64,000 bases of DNA, from the NCBI RefSeq assembly GCF_018143015.1, contig NC_054751.1, forward strand, positions 28,316,783-28,380,782, given 5' to 3'. Below, in pieces: positions 13,096 to 25,454 of the stretch. The number at the start of each line of letters is the position of its first letter. Position 1 is the first letter of the stretch. The notes beneath the pieces are model-generated. The model did not search any database. It saw only the letters and a list, made by a program, of their open reading frames with translations, and was not told the DNA's origin. The position numbers were made by a program, and so were the translations under genes. This DNA comes from Lytechinus variegatus. Its lineage: Eukaryota; Echinodermata; Echinoidea; Temnopleuroida; Toxopneustidae.

Positions 13096-13395
13096 TCAGC
13101 ATGTGGCTCAGTGGATACGTCTCATGACTTTGAAACACAAAGTCTGGGGTTCGAATCCCACCGCAGCACTCGCGTCCTTGGGCCAGGTATTTATCTACAT
13201 TTGCCACTCTCAACCATGGTGTAGTACCGGAAGGAAGAAATTCCCTTGAATGCTCGAGCGTCCAATCAAGTAGCCGCGCGTGCTAAAGCCGGGGTATATA
13301 CTAATATCATGCAAGCGGTTAGAAACTCTGTATTAAGCGCTATATGAATATTGCATATTATTATTAGTATTATTATTATAAATTGTTATTATTTT
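13096..13395 (+). mobile_element. tRNA-derived SINE with (ATT)n tail
   Basis: The head is tRNA-like: an A-box region TGTGGCTCAGTGGATACG is followed about 45 nt later by the B box GGGTTCGAATCCCACC. The body runs through GTCCTTGGGCCAGG and a GAATGCTCGAGCG segment to AAGCGCTATATGAAT, then a TATTATTATTAGTATTATT tail near 13350-13395. This head, body and microsatellite-tail plan is typical of tRNA-derived SINEs. It encodes no protein. Confidence 0.8.
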
Positions 13396-13637
13396 CATTC
13401 ATATACCTAACAAGGCCGGAGACAGTGAAAGTTGAAGAAGGAAAAATCTTAAAAGCTGACCTTGAATTTACAACTATCAAAATAGTCTGCCGTCGAGGTA
13501 TTTGACCCTCTTACATACCAAACACTAAATAAAAACCATTTGATTTTGCAACTAAAAATAATGGTTGTTCACAAGTATAATAACATAACTTCCTAAAACA
13601 ACGAAAGGACATACGGCCGGGGGTAACCTCTAGTTAA

Positions 13638-13929
13638 CATACACTGTTAGAAAAAAATAAAAGAAGTTCCTGCAGCAGAGTCTCGAGAACACCTGTAATC
13701 TTACCGAATTGCGTAATAAACATTCTGTAAATTCATAAAACAAGAATTTTTCTGCAATTTAACAGAACAGGTCTGTTTAAAAAGGGGAAAAGGGTGTTTT
13801 ATTCAAGGAAATTTGTAAGATTCCATACATCAAATACCAATTTCCTGTAAGATTACGCAATTCGGTAAGATTACAGGTGTTCTCGAGACTATGCTGCAGG
13901 AACTTCTTTTATTTTTTCTAACAGTGTAT
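13638..13929. mobile_element. Palindromic MITE (CACTGTTAGAAAAA ends)
   Basis: The ends ATACACTGTTAGAAAAAA and TTTTTTCTAACAGTGTAT are inverted copies. The arms continue for about 75 bp each through AGAAGTTCCTGCAG, TCTCGAGAACACCTGTAATC and TTACCGAATTGCGTAA. A TA dinucleotide flanks both ends, so a Tc1/mariner-like TA target duplication is possible. There is no coding capacity. Other elements in this window share CACTG...CAGTG ends (16389, 44707). Confidence 0.8.
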
Positions 13930-14487
13930 TCTTTTTCTCAACGAAAAGAATAGGGATGTTATGATATCTATTCCCTAGCACACGGTTTTTTAATTATCTC
14001 TTCATCCTCCCATACTTTCCTCTTCTCCTCTGCGCTTTTGTCCCTATTACTTGACTTGAATATGTCACAGAGACTTTTTGCCCCCTTCCCTTGTAGTACA
14101 GACACTGTGTTTCCTATTTGCCCCCCCCCCCTACGCACGGGGCGAGGTAGGGGCAGATTAGCGACTTCTCAGCTGATGATAGATTCACGTACTTCAAGAC
14201 ATCTGCCAGCGCCTAGTTCTTCTGGAAGGATAGACTAACCATCTTCATCTGATGAGAGAGACCCACTCCCCGCCAGCGATTCGATGTCAGCTGCTGCTAT
14301 AAATGTCCAAGTTATGGCAACCACGTGGAGGTGCCGATTTAAGAGCCGGTTTAAGGCGCGTACGGATTACGGCTAAATCCGCCCGAGTTTCAAAACAAGC
14401 GCGACGCTCCCGATTCTGTAAGTGTATCATAGCCTTCGACATCATAAAAGTTGGAGATGTATTATATACCTGGATTTAAGGCTAAGT
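13930..14487. other. Intergenic, no gene seen
   Basis: Contains a C9 run near 14126 and modestly higher GC around 14300-14420. No convincing coding region or element boundary was found. Confidence 0.5.
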
Positions 14488-14495
14488 GATGAAGT

Positions 14496-16177
14496 CATGG
14501 GTGTCGATCACGGGGGGGATGGGGGGATATATCCCCCCCAATATTTCAAGTGGGGGGATGGCCTGTATTATCATCCCCCCCCAATAATTTAGGGTAGAAA
14601 AATTTAATAATGATGATGAAAAAATGAAAAGTTTGATCATGATGATTATAGTATGCCATCAATCAGTTTGTTTCCCTCGCAATTTGTGTATATTGTTATT
14701 AAATAAAAACATTCTTTTTCAGGACTATTAAACAGATGGGTGGAGGTTCAAGATGAAAAAGAATGAAATGTTTATGTATCTGATATTTTTTAACACATGA
14801 CATAAAAGGACCCCAACGAAAATCAACTTTTGTTGATAGGGTGTTGCATCCCACCAGTGGTGAATAAATTAATTTAAATAAATCATTAACTCAAAAGGGT
14901 GGAAAAATAAACGGGAGTAAAAGGGTGGCAAGATAAATAAAGGAATGACGGTAAGCCCGATGGCGCACGAGAAGCCACACAGGTTGTAATTTGTGCTAGT
15001 CTTAATTGGTCCGAATCTGCATTTTATCATCATGCATTAAGAAGAATAAAGATATTGCCAGTCAGGTTAGATTTAAGAGAGAAGTTGTATACACAGAGGC
15101 GTCGATCCTGGGTGGGGGGGGGGCAGGGGGCGATCGCCCCACCAATAAAAATATTGGGGGGCAAACATATCGTTTTGCCCCCCCCCCCCCAATAATTCCG
15201 CATGTGCAACTAAAAAATAAAATAAGATTGTAATGCTACACTGAAATCAGCAAGGGAGATTGAGATACCAACTCGATTTTGAATTAAAATCGTGCTCAAA
15301 ATGTCTGCTTTTCAGATTGGAATATAAAAATTTTCAGCTCGCGCTTCGCGCTCGCATCATGTACCAAAAACCCATACTTTTCATGATTATATAGGTGAAT
15401 ATAATGTCCCGTTCTCAATTCTAAACCTCAAAAGAACTTTGATTTTGCAATAATCTTTTGTTGGATATATATCTTTCATTAAAGTGTCCTTTTTTTCCAG
15501 ATCAAAATATCAAAATTTTCAGCTCGCGCTCGCATCTATTGTTCTTCTAGATACCCATCTTAATCATTGGTACCAAAAATGCTTAGAATATCAAGCTTTC
15601 AGGTCAGAATATAAAGAAATTTCAGCTCGCTCTCTAGTGAGATACATGTATCGACCCTCCTCATGAGTTACTACAAACAAACCTAAACAGGTACATTTTT
15701 CCTGTTTTCATGACATACTAAAAAGATTTAGCTCGCGCTTCGCGCTCGCATTGTTGGTGAAGGTGAGATATGTGTCTCTTTCTCATGAGTTATATATATA
15801 TATTGTGATCGAGCGCCTTTGGAACGTTGATTCATAATTTTGCCCCCCCCCCTTCTGAAAAATGGATCGACGCCCCTGTGTATACATCATGCTCAATAAA
15901 CAGATCACTATGTACATGGTCCAGTCAATTTTTGTCATTTTTTTCTCGGTATGAGTTTAGAATAGGCTTACTTGTAACACAAATTGAATTTTCACAAAAA
16001 ATATACAAGTATAGTACACTACAACAATGAAGGAATTTCCAAGAACACCATGCATATCAACCACTCCCAAATGTCCTAACTTGTTATTTTAGTGGGGGTA
16101 ATGTTGAAATATCCCCGTCCACAAGAACATTTGTGTCAATCATCCCCCCCAACCAAGAATACCGATCGACACCCATG
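14496..16177. mobile_element. Outer hAT-like element, interrupted by a second element
   Basis: The ends CATGGGTGTCGATC and GATCGACACCCATG form a perfect 14-bp terminal inverted repeat. They are flanked by identical 8-bp direct repeats GATGAAGT at 14488-14495 and 16178-16185. An 8-bp duplication is the hallmark of hAT transposition. Just inside the ends lie a G-rich block on the left (14511-14570) and a C-rich block on the right (16080-16155). No transposase frame is visible, so it is non-autonomous. Removing the inner element and one copy of its duplication leaves about 889 bp. Confidence 0.85.
15094..15878. mobile_element. Inner hAT-like element nested in the outer one
   Basis: The ends CAGAGGCGTCGATCC and GGATCGACGCCCCTG are inverted with one mismatch. 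They are flanked by 8-bp direct repeats TGTATACA at 15086-15093 and 15879-15886. Inside are a long G run (15112-15125), C runs (15178-15190 and 15843-15852), and four copies of a CAGCTCGCGCTTCGCGCTCG-type motif near 15336, 15518, 15624 and 15729, spaced roughly 100-180 bp apart. The sequence has no transposase. Its insertion postdates that of the outer element. Confidence 0.87.
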
Positions 16178-16269
16178 GATGAAGTATCAATTCATTCATA
16201 CCACAGTACACAGTATTATGTGGATCCCTTCCTTTGGTGGATAGCATTTGCTATAGTTGTCACGTGACG

Positions 16270-17210
16270 TGGAATTATCAGCATTGTTATTGTTTCTCGA
16301 ACTACAATAACATGGCGTCTTTATGGCCATATCGTATCAGTTTCATATCTCATGAAAATATAACAATCGAGTTTTAATTAGCCCTCTTTACACTGTAACA
16401 AATGAAGTATTAATTTAGCACTTACAGTGCTTGAATAGTGACTGCATTGCGAGTGCTGATTTTTTAGTTCAAATTTAAACTAGAAAATCAGCACTCGTAG
16501 TGCAGTCACTATACAAGCACTGTAAGTGCTACATTAACACTTCATTACAGTGTAATTGATATTTAATTTGATTTTAGTCAATGTAACACATCGAGATGGA
16601 TCGTTCGTTATTGCTTATATACACTGTACTAAGGAATGGGTATTTTTCATATATCTTCTATTCTATATCGTACTGGTTTCATACCCTATGACGATACGAT
16701 AATTGGAATATCAATCATTGGAATTAAAACCGATAACAGCCTCCGTTGTCTCTTATATGCACTTTGATATAGGTATTTTTCATGTTTGGTGTTGACAATT
16801 TTATACTAGTTTCATATCTTATGAAGATAGGATAATTATAAAATCGATATTGAATTCAGTTTTGATTGCTAAAATAGCTCCTGATTACAGCGTCAGTCCT
16901 CTCTTATGCACTTATGTATAGGTACTTCCACATTATTTTCTTTGTTTCCATGCGTACTCATTTCATATCTTATGAAGATGAGAAAATTTGGATTTAATCA
17001 TTAACACCAAAACCGATATTAAAATCGATTTTAGCTGTCGGAATGCATCTTTATAACATATTTTTGCTCTCTCTTTATCCACTTTGGTATGGGTATTTCA
17101 ACATTTCTTTATTACCATGTCGTACTTGTTTTATATCTTATGAAGATGAGAAAATTTTGATTTAATCAATAACATTAAAACCGATATTGAAAAATGAGAA
17201 AGTAATTCAT
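16270..17210. repeat. Diverged ~133-170-bp tandem repeat, about five copies
   Basis: A block with CATATCTTATGAAGAT recurs near 16344, 16680, 16813, 16973 and 17132. Other shared words are ATGGGTATTTTTCAT-like and TAAAACCGATAT-like strings in register. The first interval is 336 bp, but it contains the 166-bp MITE at 16389-16554. Without that MITE it is 170 bp, in line with the others (133, 160, 159). The copies are strongly diverged, so the array is old. Confidence 0.72.
16389..16554. mobile_element. Palindromic MITE inside the ~160-bp repeat
   Basis: TACACTGTAACAAATGAAG faces CTTCATTACAGTGTA. The arms of about 76 bp pair nearly along their full length (AGCACTTACAGTGCTTG, TAGTGACTGCA and GAGTGCTGATTTT on the left, complements on the right) around a short AT centre near 16470. 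The TA at each end may be a target duplication. The RNA or single strand would fold into one long hairpin. Confidence 0.82.
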
Positions 17211-19338
17211 ATTTTAGGAAAAAAATCAGAAATTAAACCCCTTTTTGTGAAAAAGAACCTTACTATCTCAGTATATATTTATCTTAACTCTTATGTAACA
17301 AAGTTGATTTGAAGCCTTTTGGAAGTGAATAAGTATCGGCATATATATGCAAGGAGAAAGAAGGTGACCGAATCAAGAGTGTTACATAAGGTTTAGTTTG
17401 AACATGACCCTTAAATCATTCCTCTGATGGGAATTATATTGGGGTCGATTTCATAGGTGACCTTTCCTCGAACATTCGTGGTATTGCACCAATCAATATC
17501 TTTCATCGCCCAATTACACGAGCTAATGAGATGATGTTGATGAACAACACGTGCTACACGAGAAACCCAAGAGAAATGTCTTTACCTGGTGGCGTGGAAC
17601 AAGGGGGTGTTTCACAAACCCGTTCTCGGAGTTGTATTCGAACGATTTGCCAAGAAAGTATTTCAATACTGAATTAGCTGCTGACATTAAATGTTAATGC
17701 TAAATTTCAGTAGTTGCAGTAAAACACTGATTTCGTGAGAAAGTCTGTAAAACCAAGTATTACTATATCATCGTCGATCTAGATCTGTACAGTTACATAA
17801 ACTGAACTTTGTGAAATCATAACATCTAAGCTGAAAAACAATCACTCTGAAGATCGCTAACACAGATAGGCACACGTGGGACAGTGTATATTATATTGCT
17901 GGAATAAAGACCCGACGGAAGTGCCCGAATCCGCGCTTATTTTGCGTATTTCTCAGCAATTACACAATTTCTTCCATAATCCTTCGGCACATATATTTTA
18001 TTTATATAAAAAGACACTTGGGTGGTCATTATATTGGATTCTGTAAAAAGTAATTGTGAGATCGTTACCACAACTGGCATTTATCTTAATGGCAGAACAA
18101 AGCATATGATAACATAAATAATAAAGGACTGAAGATAATATATCTTTACAAGGAAAAACACAGTGCATTTTGTCATCAACCTAGCAAATGTAGAGTGGAG
18201 AAATGGCAAGGTTAGCTGTATTCTGGCGATTTCCTTGCCTCTTGGCAGAAATGTAATGCATCATGCATCTACAACATGCCGAAACTGAAGGCAGTAATCG
18301 AAGATACAACATGAAGACATGAAGAGCTCCCCTGCACAGGCCTTAGGACCATTTTTCATAAATATTTTTGTTTTCTGTCTCAAAACCTCTAAATTCTTAG
18401 TCGCTCTGATGATACCAAAGAAAATTTGAAATTCTAATGAAATCGTGAATAAAAGTGGAAAAGAAAAAAATCATTTTTTTCATCAAATACAGATTGGATT
18501 CATTTTAGTTTGCTTGCATAAGGGGTTAGGTCAACAATAATTTTTTTAATATATTGAAAAATTGAAGAGAGATCTCTTCTATACCCAATTTTATGTTCAT
18601 ATGATAGGGTAATACATCATGACAATTTGGTTTCTATAATAATATTGCAATAAGTGAGAATAAAAACATTACTTTTGTTTGGAATCGTCCAAAGTGGATT
18701 TTACCCCTTTTGCAACCAAACTCTTCATATATTACCACAAAGAGGACAGCGTAAAATCGGGGTTTTTATAGAGAAATGTGGTCAAGTTATTGATCCGAGC
18801 ATGTAGGAAAACTTCCAAAAAGGCATTACCGTAGGTTCACTTGCTTCTCACATACCGGTTCTAATCGTAGACGGATGGCTTTGGGATCGATCTGATAATA
18901 TAGATTTGATTAAAGACAGACAGTTGCGTTGACGAGAATGTGCATGAGTTGTTTTGAATTCCAGATAATTCCCTGCATAGTAATGGTTACATGGGACTAA
19001 ACTGTATTTTCCACCTCATCCAATATCCATCCTTCTTCGTGGATTCTGGTTCTTAAGATGAAAATAGGCCAGGTCACACGAGGAAAAGATAGCGATTAGT
19101 TTGTTTTCCAGCTTTGCAGTAGAGTATACGTGTCCTAGTTTTGATCTAATAATCCTAACAGCTGTTGTAAACATGGTAAATGCAGAATTCATGGAGTGGT
19201 GCATTATCAAACATATTAATTGATCGAACATATTGTGACTTTAAACTTCCATCATTAAAGCGCACATTTTCAGAAAATAGAAAATAAAAATCTAAATTTC
19301 TTATTAAAAAACAACAACAAAATAACATAGCCTATAAC
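17211..19338. other. Intergenic, no gene seen
   Basis: AT-rich sequence without recognisable coding potential, RNA gene or element ends. A short fragment GGGGGTGTTTCACAAACCCG near 17607 may be one arm of the TTTCATAAAGC-type family. Confidence 0.5.
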
Positions 19339-19520
19339 TGTTAAGACACTGTTTAAAAGGTTTGTGCCTGTTATTTAAGCCCACAACGCTAACAAATAAT
19401 GTGTAAACTTATTCATTTTTTTCAACGAACCTGTTTAAAACTTTAAACATTAATTGTTAGACTGACGGGCTTATTCAACGTGCTTATAATTTTACACAGC
19501 GTTTTTATGAATAACCTTCA
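19339..19520. mobile_element. GTTTAAA-rich MITE fragment, relative of 32333-32583
   Basis: The right part (near 19457-19510), with ACTGACGGGCTTATTCAACG and TTTTACACAGCGTTTTTA, closely matches the right end of the element at 32333-32583. The left part is weaker (AGACACTGTTTAAAAGG). The interior is rich in GTTTAAA and CTTTAAAC words. It is probably a degraded copy. Confidence 0.55.
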
Positions 19521-20072
19521 TTACTTATAGACCTATTCTAATTTTAGAAAATGTCACGTCATGACTGGGTTTTTCTCATTTCACTACTATATACAGCATC
19601 CCCCGGTAGTTCTTTACACAAAACTAAACGCTTGCCCTATTTATGTATACCGTGAAAACCAGAAATACGGATGTGGTAGCGTTCCGCATAAACAGTGAAA
19701 GTCATGATCAGAATATTGGTTGTTTTTTAAATTGTTCTCCGAGCTGCATTCAGTAAGGAAGACATCTCTGGTCCGTATTCCATACTGCTTGAAATCAACG
19801 TGATTCAGAAATTGTTCCGCATAGATATAGCAGAGTTGGTTCACATATTTCATGTATTTCTGGTTTTATACCCGGTGAGCTTTTCATTGATTATTTATTG
19901 CCTGGCAAATTGTCAAGCTGTCAACTTACAACTTTCCTTGATTTTGATTGGCTGAAAGGAATTGTCATGATTCATTTACCTTTATAATGGGAGAAACCGG
20001 ACTTTATCGGGTAAACCGACCGATAACTACTTTCGTGAAACCCTCCCCAGATTCCCGTTCCCAAACACCTCC

Positions 20073-20283
20073 ACACTCTAAAAACAAGAAATGTTAACTT
20101 AACATTTGAAAGGTTGGAGGAGTGACAACATTTTCTAAATGTTGTATTTACCACTTTAAATGGTTCTACCCAACACTAAAAATGTTGGATTCAGCTTTAT
20201 ACAAGGTTGGATTGAACTTTTGGAAAAGGTTGTCACTCCTCCAACCTTATAAATATTGATTTAACATTCGAATTTTTCGAGTG
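20073..20283. mobile_element. Inverted-repeat MITE (CACTCTAAAAAC ends)
   Basis: CACTCTAAAAAC at the left and GAATTTTTCGAGTG at the right form the ends. The arms of about 55 bp share AGGTTGGAGGAGTGACAAC and its complement, plus TTAACATTTGAA and TTAACATTCGAA. The interior has two more short ATGTTG/CAACATT words. It resembles the ends of the element at 34363-34523 (ACACTCTAAAAAA). Confidence 0.72.
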
Positions 20284-22350
20284 CAAGAACCTCTCAAGCT
20301 CTCGTCGTTACCCTTCATGTTACCACGTATACCTGTGGAGTCCCCCCTTGCTACAAAAACCTGGAATTTGACTCGTCAGCTATGCCGACAATCCATAACT
20401 CAAAGTACACAACAATTAAAGACACATGAGCGAACATGTGTTTTGATAAACATAACATTTGCATGCTGTTTTCACCAGGACCACTTTAATGATACGATGG
20501 ATGATCATCATCACCAGCAAAATGTTCTTTAAGCATTACCCCCCCCCCCCATCATCATCCTTCCCCCATGTCCTTTGAGGCACGTGTTGTAATGTTCAAA
20601 TCCTCATAAGGAGTGTAATTCCACCAGGGCTCCATAACATAAAGATAAGCGATGAATAGCACATATGAGAGAACTCTTTTGATTGGTTCCTGGTCAGTAT
20701 TTTGCGCCAAATGCGCGTGTAATGTTGATCTTGATTGGTCAGTTCATTTAGCGATTGATCACTAATCTTTGTGTTACGGAGCCCAGAAGTACAAATAAGA
20801 TATGTTGTCAATGAATTAGTATTCAGTTATAGAAACTTCCATATAGTTATCACTCGTTTTGTGGGTTTTTTTCAAATCTTCGTCATAAAAATAGTTTTCG
20901 ATATTGCCCTTGCCCATATTTGAAAGAATACTTACCTCGTGTGATTTGGTAAAATAAAACATTGTTTTTTACCAGGTCATGAAAATTATTGTTATGGTAT
21001 CAATATCCTTCATCAGATTTGTCATATATTATTGCGGGAAAATGTGATTATTTCAAACATGTTTGAGAAAAATGTAAAAATAAGCTATGAGAAGGAAGAG
21101 AATACCTTCACGAAGGACTTGAAAACGGGATAAAGCAAGAGGAAGGGAAGACGAAAAGTGACGGCTTTTACCAGTTCGAACTATTAAGCTATCCATCTCA
21201 ATTTACTGAGGAGGTCTTTAAAATTGGATGAGAGGAATAGTGGCTCCGCCGTCCTGGTTGCTGTAATATTCATCTTCTTAAAGTGAATTATCCCTGCCAT
21301 TGATTAGTGAAAATGACCTTCATGAGTTGAGTAGAATCGATGGACCCGTCTCATTTAATGAACCCTTCGATTGATTACCGACATCGAGACGGGTAAACAA
21401 GTACATTTTCTGGTAGACTTGTAGGAAAAGTTCTTGCAATTTGCACGAGGTTTACGCAACGTACATGGTAGGGTGTAGATATTGCGTTTGAAAAGCACCA
21501 AACTAAAAAATCGATTTTAGCTGATGTTGAGTTCCGGAAGGAAATACAAAATTAATAAACAGTAAAAATTGCACCAAAGTCCTCTTTTTCAATGTTATTA
21601 TCAATGCTTAACGAAATTTTATGTTGAAACGAAAAACTAAAGTGACATCGATAAAGTGGCTCTGGGGCGTTTGAAACAATAACTTCCACTCATAATTTTT
21701 GTTGGAAAATTCGGCTAACAGAATGGAAAAGGAGAAAAAGGGAAGTTGAGAATAAAATGTCAGGATTAATGAAAGGAAAGGCAAAACAAAAATGCAAATG
21801 AAGACAGGGAGGCGAAAAGCGTGTAACTTTATAATATGCTTATCTATTAATTGAGTATGGTTAGATGTATGAAATATGCCTCATACTTCTGATATCATGA
21901 ATAAATACCATATTTTTAATGACCGAAGAATACTTCTATTGTTATCAAAAGTATTTTACTCACACAAAGAATATGAGACTATTATAACAGGGTAGTTTCG
22001 TTCAGTATATAGTTAGGTGCTAAAAATGTGCTTTAAATTGTAGTTCGAATATTGCTTGAATAAAAAAATGGGAAAAGCTGATAAAATAATGGTAATAGAT
22101 GCGGCATAGATTTTTGCGATATTGATAGATGCTATATATATTTTTTTTGTATCAGGTGACACCAGAAACCAAAAATAAGAAAAACGCAATTTAATTCACT
22201 GCAGAATGAAGCATAAAGCAAAACATGCCATCATGTTCTCTGTAATGTTTTCAAATGAAGGAATCTTTACATAAGAAGACTTGTCTATAGTCTGTTAAAA
22301 GATCTCCGTGCATTGTATTATTATTTTTTCATAAATGTCAACAAGAGCTT
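20284..22350. other. Intergenic, no gene seen
   Basis: Holds a C11 run near 20540 and otherwise unremarkable AT-rich sequence. No coding region, RNA gene or clear element was found. Confidence 0.5.
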
Positions 22351-22352
22351 CA

Positions 22353-22892
22353 TGCATGAGCCGCGAAAACGGGGTGGGGTGGGGGCTGGGTGGGCTTCGG
22401 TCCCCTCCCCCCACACTTTTTTTTCCAAAACCATGTACAAAAATGTAGAAACGACCATGTGATTGCGATTTTTGTTATATGTTCCACCCCCTCACACACA
22501 CACTCAGGTAGTTATACATTTAATAACCCTCATAAAATTATTTAAAAGGTAATACTATCTGCATAATGATTGACATAAAATTTGAAAATAATCATCAATA
22601 TTTCGAGCACTAAATTCAGAGTGCTGGGAGCATTTCATGAAAGGACTTGTTGCACGTTCTTAACATGATAAAATATTGGATATGTCAATCCATAGGAATT
22701 CATTTTCAATGCAAATATTATTTTAATTATCTTAGATGGTATTATTAGAAGGTGACACTGTACAAGGAGATGGGGGTGGGGGTGGTAAAAGTCTGGAAGC
22801 AAAATGGGAAAAAACGATGTCACTTTCAATTCATCTTGCCCCAACTCCCGCCCCCCCCCCCCTCATCAAAAAACCTTGGCGCCGCCCCTAAA
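22353..22892. mobile_element. Degraded G-arm/C-arm element fragment(s)
   Basis: The left part (GAGCCGCGAAAACGGGG, then TTTTTTTTCCAAAACCATGT and ATGTGATTGCGATTTTTG) is a diverged copy of the compact element at 36527-36686. That element's right end is not found next to it. A separate C12 tract at about 22849, ending TTGGCGCCGCCCCTA near 22890, looks like the terminus of another element of the same style. I cannot tell whether this is one disrupted element or two. Confidence 0.5.
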
Positions 22893-24237
22893 AATAACTT
22901 TCTTTTAAATTCCTAATAATGTGGATGGTAATGTCATTACGTCGGAATGGCTAATATTGGATACTTATCTTCATGATTAGTTCATAAAAAAGGTTGTTTG
23001 ATGACGAAATGGAATATATACCGACTTATGTCGAGAAATCCTAACATTAGAGGTATGAAAACAGGGACCCGCTCACTAGACAGGCGCATATCATCCCGTC
23101 CATCTCCCAACTACTTAGCCGCGGTGTATTGGTGACCACGAACTGTGACATTTCCCCGAGTAGTTCATACTCATCGCTCACTTCAGTCCCATTCATTGTC
23201 GATGGTGTTCGTTATTGCATTCCACATGCCACGGAGCTGAATAACCCGTCGTCCGGTCACATCATAAGGGGTACCTCCGCGTGTCTAGCAAGCTCTGGCA
23301 ATCAAACCATATCCAACCACAGATGTACATTTTCAAGAGATGAGTTACTGCTTGACGATCCTCTACCTATTGCCCAATACCTTCGCGTTTGCCATTCTTT
23401 GCATTCTCGATCGCTAATCCATGTCGCTAATGATCTTTAATAACCTCAGGCAGACCTAATTCTTCGATGAGAATGTTGTGTTGGTTAAGTATCTTGTCTC
23501 AGTAGTGTGCAGTCTGCGAAGGAATCAAAACATTGCAGATACAGGCCTCCCAAGCTCACTCGCGTCCTTCTCATCTTGTATTCCAGCGACAATCATATTA
23601 ATAAACTCTCGGGTAGACAACGATTCAAAAGGCAAGATATACTTCAAAGAAAGCATTAAACTCCCAGAGGGTACAGCACTGCCTGGGAGTGATCTCCACT
23701 TACCGCTTCCCGCTTAGCTGCAATTACTCAGAAGCAGACGGGATCGTGTGACTTGGCGGGAAAATGTTATCATAATAACAATGACAAGATGGAAAGCGGC
23801 TCGTAAATTATCAGTACATTGAAATGACTCTACCAAGAACATACATGCAATCATCAGAGGAAGGAATCCAATAGAAATAATTACGCTTGTTAGGTGATTT
23901 TTGTTTTTTTACACCTTTGAATTACCTGTGATATACAGCGATTTTGGATGAGGAATGTATAATACTGATAGTTTGTTACTTGAGCTATGATGGAAAAGGG
24001 ATAGTGCGATGCAATATATTGTTGTTTTCATTAATTTGAATTGGCTGTTGTAAATATTATGGAATAAATAATTTGGAGAATTAGTCGCGTGCCATCTTGG
24101 GCGTTCGTCTTTGACTATACTACCCGTGGACATGATTACATTTTCCTGTGGACATTTGAATTGCCCCGCTTTTTTTTGCTACCTGTTGAAGGTTCCATTT
24201 CTTGTTTCAAACGCTTGTTGGAGGAAATCCATTTACT
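22893..24237. other. Upstream region of K2P gene 1, no second gene seen
   Basis: This stretch precedes the channel start codon and probably includes its promoter and 5' leader. The 23040-23760 part is more GC-rich and less repetitive than its surroundings. It contains a frame of about 100 codons (23129-23440) without motifs that I do not call as a gene. No TATA box or transcription start can be assigned from sequence alone. Confidence 0.45.
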
Positions 24238-24817
24238 ATGGGTGACTACAACGTGAGGAACAGCTTCCCGTTGGAAGACTTTTACGATGACAACGAATTC
24301 GAAGCACCGCCTAAATATAGCCTAGTGGAAAAGAAGCAACCGGTGGTGGCTCAGGCGGTGATCGTGGAGGAGCAGGTGGAGCCGATGGAGGAGGAGCCCT
24401 TAGAAGAGGCACCCAGTGAATTTGAAGAAGAGGAGGAACCACCCAAGGAGCCATCCATGCTCCGTATTGTTCTCCATCATTGCTTGACCAACGGCGGACT
24501 CATTATCTTCCTTGTCGCCTATACATGTATGGGCGCAGCTGTATTCCAACGACTAGAGGCTCCTTTGGAAAAGTCCGAGTTCCTGAAGCTCGTCATGGAC
24601 AGGCAGACCAATCGGAGTGAATTCCTCAACAATATCAAGAGCCAACTTTCCTTGGCATTTAGTGACGAAGCCACGTGGCGAGAAATGACAAGTGATTATT
24701 TGGAGAGGTATGAACACGCCCTCGGAGTCATTGTTGTCGAAAAAGAGGAGAACCCACTTTCTAGTTGGAATTTCTATGGTTCTATGTTTTTCGCGACTAC
24801 AGTACTAACAACAATAG
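24238..24817 (+). CDS. K2P channel gene 1, coding exon 1 (N-terminus, M1, cap, pore 1 start)
   Basis: First coding exon of a two-pore-domain potassium channel, a plasma-membrane K+ leak channel acting as a dimer. The ATG at 24238 gives MGDYN, the same start as the paralogue at 59781, and has A at -3 and G at +4. A TTG-initiated extension 36 nt upstream is not credible. Residues 42-70 form a glutamate- and proline-rich acidic stretch. M1 is about residues 86-106 (GLIIFLVAYTCMGAAVFQRL). The extracellular cap follows, with a possible N-glycosylation site NRS at 125. Pore helix 1 (FYGSMFFATTVLTTI) ends at the donor ATAG|GTAAGT. The exon leaves phase 1, so the filter glycine is completed by the next exon. 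K2P family membership is sure; the subfamily is not. The long M2-M3 loop and short tail in exon 2 recall TRESK or nematode TWK channels. Confidence 0.93.
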
Positions 24818-25454
24818 GTAAGTTATTGCAGTGTCTGGTCCACCTGCTTGTCTTCATGGTAACATGCTTTGCAATATAGGAGCGCCTTCAGCACCAAGCG
24901 AGGTGGATACGTGCGCTAAACAAATCCTATATTATTATTTCATTTGTATCGATATGCATGAGGATGTGGGTCATTCCGCAAAGGTTTTGGTCATGACCCA
25001 TCACTAAGCCTGCAACGTTGCCTACAAGAAATGGTGCCAACCAGAAATATTAATGTGTAAAGTAGTCACATCAGGGAAGTATTCTAAATTCGTGTGTTAT
25101 AATCAGCATGCTCGAGTTGATTTTGTGTCATTAATTTTAATTCATTAGAAAACTAGATTCAGCATTACATATCGAAAATGATCATATGGGTTAAAATCAC
25201 TCGGAATCCTTTCCTTCAAATGCATATACATACTGATATAGGTGGAAGATGTATAAAGCAAATTCATTACATGCACCTTGTCATGTCATAAAGGTGATTA
25301 GGTTAAGGTCAATGTTAGACATAACGCAGGCAATCGAACCCTTGAAAGATTGTGGTGCATCATGGGTCAAATCTCTGGAGGGTGGGGGGTACGAATTAAA
25401 AGGGGTTGGATATGTGTTATTGTGATACTTTCGCATGCGTGCTTTAATCAGGAA

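Noticed and set aside
23129-23440. A 103-codon frame upstream of K2P gene 1
   Set aside because: No motif, no splice context and no paralogous match upstream of gene 2 that I could establish. Chance open frame in a GC-richer stretch.
24202-24237. Longer N-terminus for K2P gene 1
   Set aside because: It would require TTG initiation. The ATG at 24238 has a good context and matches the paralogue's MGDYN start.
24818-24879. Read-through of exon 1 of K2P gene 1 to a stop at 24879
   Set aside because: A consensus GTAAGT donor follows ATAG, and the downstream exon completes the GYG filter in frame.
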